This document shows, one piece after another, positions 63,625-64,000 of a stretch of DNA of 64,000 nucleotides. This stretch comes from Leptospira ilyithenensis (GTDB lineage: Bacteria; Spirochaetota; Leptospiria; Leptospirales; Leptospiraceae). Under the pieces are notes generated by a model. The model ran no database searches. It was given only the letters and a program-made list of their open reading frames with translations, and was not told where the DNA came from. The translations under genes and the position numbers were made by a program. Numbering within the stretch: the first letter of the stretch is position 1; the number at the start of each line of letters is the position of its first letter. Location of the stretch: assembly GCF_004771005.1 (NCBI RefSeq), contig NZ_RQHV01000002.1, positions 1-64,000 of the forward strand. The letters are read 5' to 3'.

Positions 63625-64000
63625 ACGGATTCGCCTTTTGTATTTGAATTGGGAGAGAATAAGCCGAAAAAGAGAACATGTTCCAATGTCTCTATATATG
63701 ATTTTTCGCTTTTGATTTCTTTCAAAAAATGACCATCTAACAAGACTTCAACTGCTCCTCGGATCATTCCCCATGCCACAGCGACATTGGGATAAGCGCC
63801 TTTGCTATTGATCAGATTTTCCGCTCTTGCTTGTTTGTATATTTTCTCGAGCACATTTAGACGATTGCTGCGCTCATGAAACAGTTTCTCTCTCATCTCT
63901 TCAGAAACATTATTCAAGTTCATGCTATCGCCGCACTGTTTTGCAACAAGATACATGTTTTTATCACCTAAACAGTGTTCTACATAAGCACGGACAGCTC
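63621..64000 (-). CDS. TetR-family regulator, C-terminal part (runs off the window)
   Basis: The open frame continues to the right edge without a start: from the edge it reads AVRAYVEHCLGDKNMYLV and on to the stop. This is the helical ligand-binding part of a TetR-type regulator (AVAWGMIRGAVEVLLDG near the end). The DNA-binding domain must lie beyond the window. An internal ATG (63956) could be read as a start but would leave a truncated protein, so this is given as partial. Its stop overlaps the lipid-kinase start. It probably controls the lipid operon below it. The TetR label is inferred from the C-terminal pattern and is less certain than for the gene near 22 kb. Confidence 0.6.
   Translation of the reverse strand, partial: AVRAYVEHCLGDKNMYLVAKQCGDSMNLNNVSEEMREKLFHERSNRLNVLEKIYKQARAENLINSKGAYPNVAVAWGMIRGAVEVLLDGHFLKEIKSEKSYIETLEHVLFFGLFSPNSNTKGESV

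Noticed and set aside
1..64000. CRISPR arrays, insertion sequences, prophage or att sites
   Set aside because: No regularly spaced repeats, transposase, integrase or target-site duplications were noticed on either strand.

Overview
The window looks like chromosomal DNA of a Leptospira, probably one of the environmental (saprophytic) species. This is inferred from gene content and style: moderately AT-rich DNA, many signal-peptide lipoproteins, multi-PAS sensor kinases, a eukaryotic-type UTP-glucose-1-phosphate uridylyltransferase, FadL-type outer membrane protein, PilZ and HDOD proteins, and coenzyme-B12-dependent acyl-CoA mutases. No tRNA, rRNA, CRISPR array, insertion sequence or prophage was seen. 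Coding density is high and most neighbouring genes touch or overlap. The only gene-poor stretch over 300 bases is about 40020-40712.

Layout. 1-4003: a lipoprotein, then a leftward run (YhhN-type lysoplasmalogenase, ferritin-like protein with a histone-H1-like tail, DUF2505-like protein, EamA permease). 4005-12300: methylmalonyl-CoA mutase small subunit, an oppositely oriented 1036-residue PAS kinase, mutase large subunit and its MeaB GTPase. 12356-17505: a TIG-domain lipoprotein, a TPM-domain membrane protein with zinc ribbons, a PilZ protein and a GT39-like membrane protein. 17690-21812: ExbB, ExbD and TonB proteins followed by a papain-fold/Fn3 protein that has lost its catalytic Cys and His. 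21814-27978: a thioesterase and a divergent TetR regulator around two palindromic operators, then a leftward run of lipoprotein, FadL-type porin, small secreted protein, UDP-glucose pyrophosphorylase and Cys-rich lipoprotein.

28079-40019: M48 protease, CHASE2 adenylate/guanylate cyclase, an alpha/beta hydrolase without its serine, a four-helix copper-storage protein with a Cys-rich lipoprotein, a TraB protein, a CheD-HDOD-shikimate kinase operon, a hybrid kinase and a second TPM protein. 40713-46731: glutamate synthase gltBD. 46751-49225: a DUF5683-like protein and a metal-sensor/ECF sigma/anti-sigma set resembling CnrX-CnrH-CnrY. 49489-54982: NlpC/P60 hydrolase, alpha/beta hydrolase, TRIC-type channel, lytic transglycosylase and a two-component pair. 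55040-60635: a membrane protein, then ethylmalonyl-CoA-mutase-like meaA, a REC-PP2C phosphatase and a second MeaB-type GTPase in one tight operon. 60628-64000: a leftward lipid operon (TetR, diacylglycerol-kinase-like protein, GlpD, thioesterase) that runs off the right edge.

The strongest common theme is acyl-CoA and lipid metabolism: two separate B12 mutase systems each with a G-protein chaperone, two 4HBT thioesterases, FadL, GlpD and a diacylglycerol kinase. The most unusual items are the catalytically dead papain-fold protein in the TonB operon, the phosphatase inserted between mutase and chaperone together with a perfect 20-bp palindrome upstream, the split of mutA from mutB by a sensor kinase, and the metal-type sigma-factor operon.
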